Below are positions 22,908 through 24,322 of a stretch of DNA of 24,322 nucleotides, in pieces. The notes under the pieces were generated by a model, which had not been told where the DNA came from, did not search any database, and worked only from the letters and a program-made list of their open reading frames with translations. The stretch is taken from assembly GCA_045543675.1 (NCBI GenBank), contig JAZPXM010000047.1, forward strand, positions 1 to 24,322, read 5' to 3'. Within the stretch, counting starts at the first letter, position 1; every line of letters starts with the position of its first letter. This DNA comes from URNF01 sp045543675 (GTDB lineage: Bacteria; Bacillota; Clostridia; Oscillospirales; Acutalibacteraceae). Made by a program: the position numbers and the translations under genes.

Positions 22908-24298
22908 AAGGCAGCAGATTAGTACACCATCGTCCGTACATCCCGCCTAACAGACCCTTTGACAAGCAACGCCCGTACATCTGTCGGTTAGCACCTGAAA
23001 CAAACGCGTTTGAGCTGGAATGGTTGCGCCGCGAAGAAGGTGCACATACGCTGTTTATCAGCGAGCGCGGTAAGGATGCTTACATCAAAATGCCTTTAGA
23101 CGGTCCCATTGCGCGTGTCGACGGCTTAGAGAATAACACCACATACGAATTCTACATCGAAAGTCCGACGGGTATCAAAAGCAACACCCGCTTGTTGTTG
23201 ACCGGTGCTTGCCCCACGGGTACTTCGGTTATCAACTATCTGCACCCCGATGACGAGCAGTATGATTTCAGCGGTCGATATCTGTGTAGTCCGTCCCTTG
23301 TCCGTCTGCCCAACGGCAATCTTTTAGCAGGTATGGACCTATTCGGGCCAGAAAAAGGACAATGTCTCACCCTGCTGTTCACATCCCCCGATGACGGAAA
23401 AAGTTGGCACTACGTTACCGATTTATATCCCTTCTACTGGGCAAATCTGTTCTTACATAAAGGTGCCGTATACGCCTTAGGGCAGTCGCAAGAATACGGC
23501 GACCTGATGCTTATTCGTTCCGAAGACGGCGGCCAGACTTGGTCAGCGCCCGCGCTGTTATTGTACGGCTCCAGCGTGCGGTGTTCTGCGGGCGGTCCGC
23601 AACACACACCTATGCATATTGTCAACTACAACGGCAGACTGTACACGTCATACGAATACGGTAACTGGTCAATCGGCGGACACCAGCCGGGTGTCATCTC
23701 TATTGATGAAAACGCCGACTTGATGCAAGCGGAAAACTGGAGTTTTTCGGAGACGGTACCGTATGAAGGACGCTGGGCGCAGGAAAGCGGTACACGCGGC
23801 GATGCCATTGAAGGCAATATGGTGATAGCACCCGACAACAATCTCTACTGCTTTATACGATATAAAGTGGGAGAACTGCTGAAAATGCAGGTAAATACCG
23901 AAGACGCGGACGCACCGTTACAATATGTCGGTATCTATCCCGCTCCCGTGAGCAATTCTATGTTCCGCATCATTCCCTACAAAGGTAAATACCTACTCAT
24001 CACTAATCGCAAAACCGAAGAATCGGATAAATTCAAATGTAAAGCATTCCGCAACGTCCTATCTCTCTTTGTGACCGAAGATTTGGAGCATTTCAAGCTG
24101 ATTCGGGATATCGTGGATTTCCGCGAACAAGACCCGCAGTATTTTGGCTTCCAATACCCTTGCCCTATTTTGGAAAAGGACGGTCTGCGGCTTTCTATCC
24201 GTTCCGCTTTTAACAACGCCAACTCCTACCACAATTCCAACCATATGCTGTACTGCTTTATCCCCGACGAAGAGATTATGCAAGGTTTAAATAACTGA
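22904..24298 (+). CDS. Sialidase-like (BNR/Asp-box) propeller protein, cytosolic
   Basis: The 464-residue protein starts with a fibronectin-III-like domain (about 25-100; GLENNTTYEFYIESPTG) and continues as a sialidase-fold propeller. Two Asp-box motifs are clear, SPDDGKSW (161-168) and SEDGGQTW (206-213), along with RYLCSPSLVRLPNGNLLAGMD-type blade strands (read in parts). There is no signal peptide, unlike most secreted sialidases, so an intracellular substrate is likely. It overlaps the aldolase stop in ATGA and is preceded by AGGGGGA. Reaction and sugar cannot be assigned: sialidase-fold enzymes also include lyases and epimerases. The gene is complete; only 24 bases follow its stop in the window. 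Confidence 0.82.
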   Translation: MKGSRLVHHRPYIPPNRPFDKQRPYICRLAPETNAFELEWLRREEGAHTLFISERGKDAYIKMPLDGPIARVDGLENNTTYEFYIESPTGIKSNTRLLLTGACPTGTSVINYLHPDDEQYDFSGRYLCSPSLVRLPNGNLLAGMDLFGPEKGQCLTLLFTSPDDGKSWHYVTDLYPFYWANLFLHKGAVYALGQSQEYGDLMLIRSEDGGQTWSAPALLLYGSSVRCSAGGPQHTPMHIVNYNGRLYTSYEYGNWSIGGHQPGVISIDENADLMQAENWSFSETVPYEGRWAQESGTRGDAIEGNMVIAPDNNLYCFIRYKVGELLKMQVNTEDADAPLQYVGIYPAPVSNSMFRIIPYKGKYLLITNRKTEESDKFKCKAFRNVLSLFVTEDLEHFKLIRDIVDFREQDPQYFGFQYPCPILEKDGLRLSIRSAFNNANSYHNSNHMLYCFIPDEEIMQGLNN

Positions 24299-24322
24299 CA
24301 AAGACGCCCGTTTGTACCGTAG

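Noticed and set aside
1..24322. Mobile elements, tRNA, rRNA or phage genes
   Set aside because: No transposase, integrase, tRNA cloverleaf or rRNA segment could be recognised on either strand.

Overview
The window looks like chromosomal DNA from a low-to-mid GC, Gram-positive anaerobe of the class Clostridia, probably an uncultivated gut lineage of the Oscillospirales or Christensenellales type. Support: strong AGGAGG-type ribosome binding sites, vegetative promoters of the TTGACA-N17-TATAAT class, a dut-maf-mreBCD cell-shape cluster, teichoic-acid-type enzymes, a cobalamin riboswitch with a transcriptional terminator, and an ECF-type vitamin transporter subunit. Species cannot be named from the sequence. 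No rRNA, tRNA, CRISPR array or insertion sequence was seen. The window cuts mreD at its left edge and ends 24 bases after the last gene.

Layout. (1) 1-3260, minus strand: dut, maf, then mreB, mreC and mreD (partial), with separate promoters before dut and mreB. (2) 3278-5745, plus strand: an ABC exporter and an overlapping Sfp-type phosphopantetheinyl transferase, transcribed back to back with dut. (3) 5731-7664: a DUF554 membrane protein (minus) and an orphan PTS EIIC-like permease (plus), divergent, each with a clear promoter. (4) 7656-8933: a cobalamin riboswitch with an L5-L13 kissing loop and a terminator switch, controlling a transcobalamin-like lipoprotein and an ECF S component. Together these form a B12 uptake cassette. 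(5) 8901-16428, minus strand: one six-gene operon bounded by a promoter and a terminator. It encodes a CPBP protease, a CDP-glycerol glycerophosphotransferase-like enzyme, a 930-residue fusion of a YidC/Oxa1 domain to an LTA-synthase/sulfatase domain, LicC, LicA and a LicB-like permease. (6) 16439-18483, minus strand: a PHP phosphoesterase coupled to EutH. (7) 18453-24322: a likely carbohydrate-related island. It has a YgjV-propeller fusion divergent from an AraC regulator, a second, frameshifted AraC regulator, and an HpcH/HpaI aldolase coupled to a cytosolic sialidase-like propeller protein.

How the parts may fit. The lic operon would import choline, phosphorylate it and activate it as CDP-choline for decoration of a surface polymer or glycolipid. 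LicD is absent, and the YidC-sulfatase fusion sits where a polymer polymerase, flippase or transferase would be expected. EutH lies directly upstream and could supply a related amino alcohol, but that is inference. The most unusual items are the YidC-sulfatase fusion, whose YidC part lacks the conserved groove arginine, the YgjV-propeller fusion with an internal ribosome binding site at the domain junction, and a set of helically phased direct repeats between the first AraC gene and that fusion.
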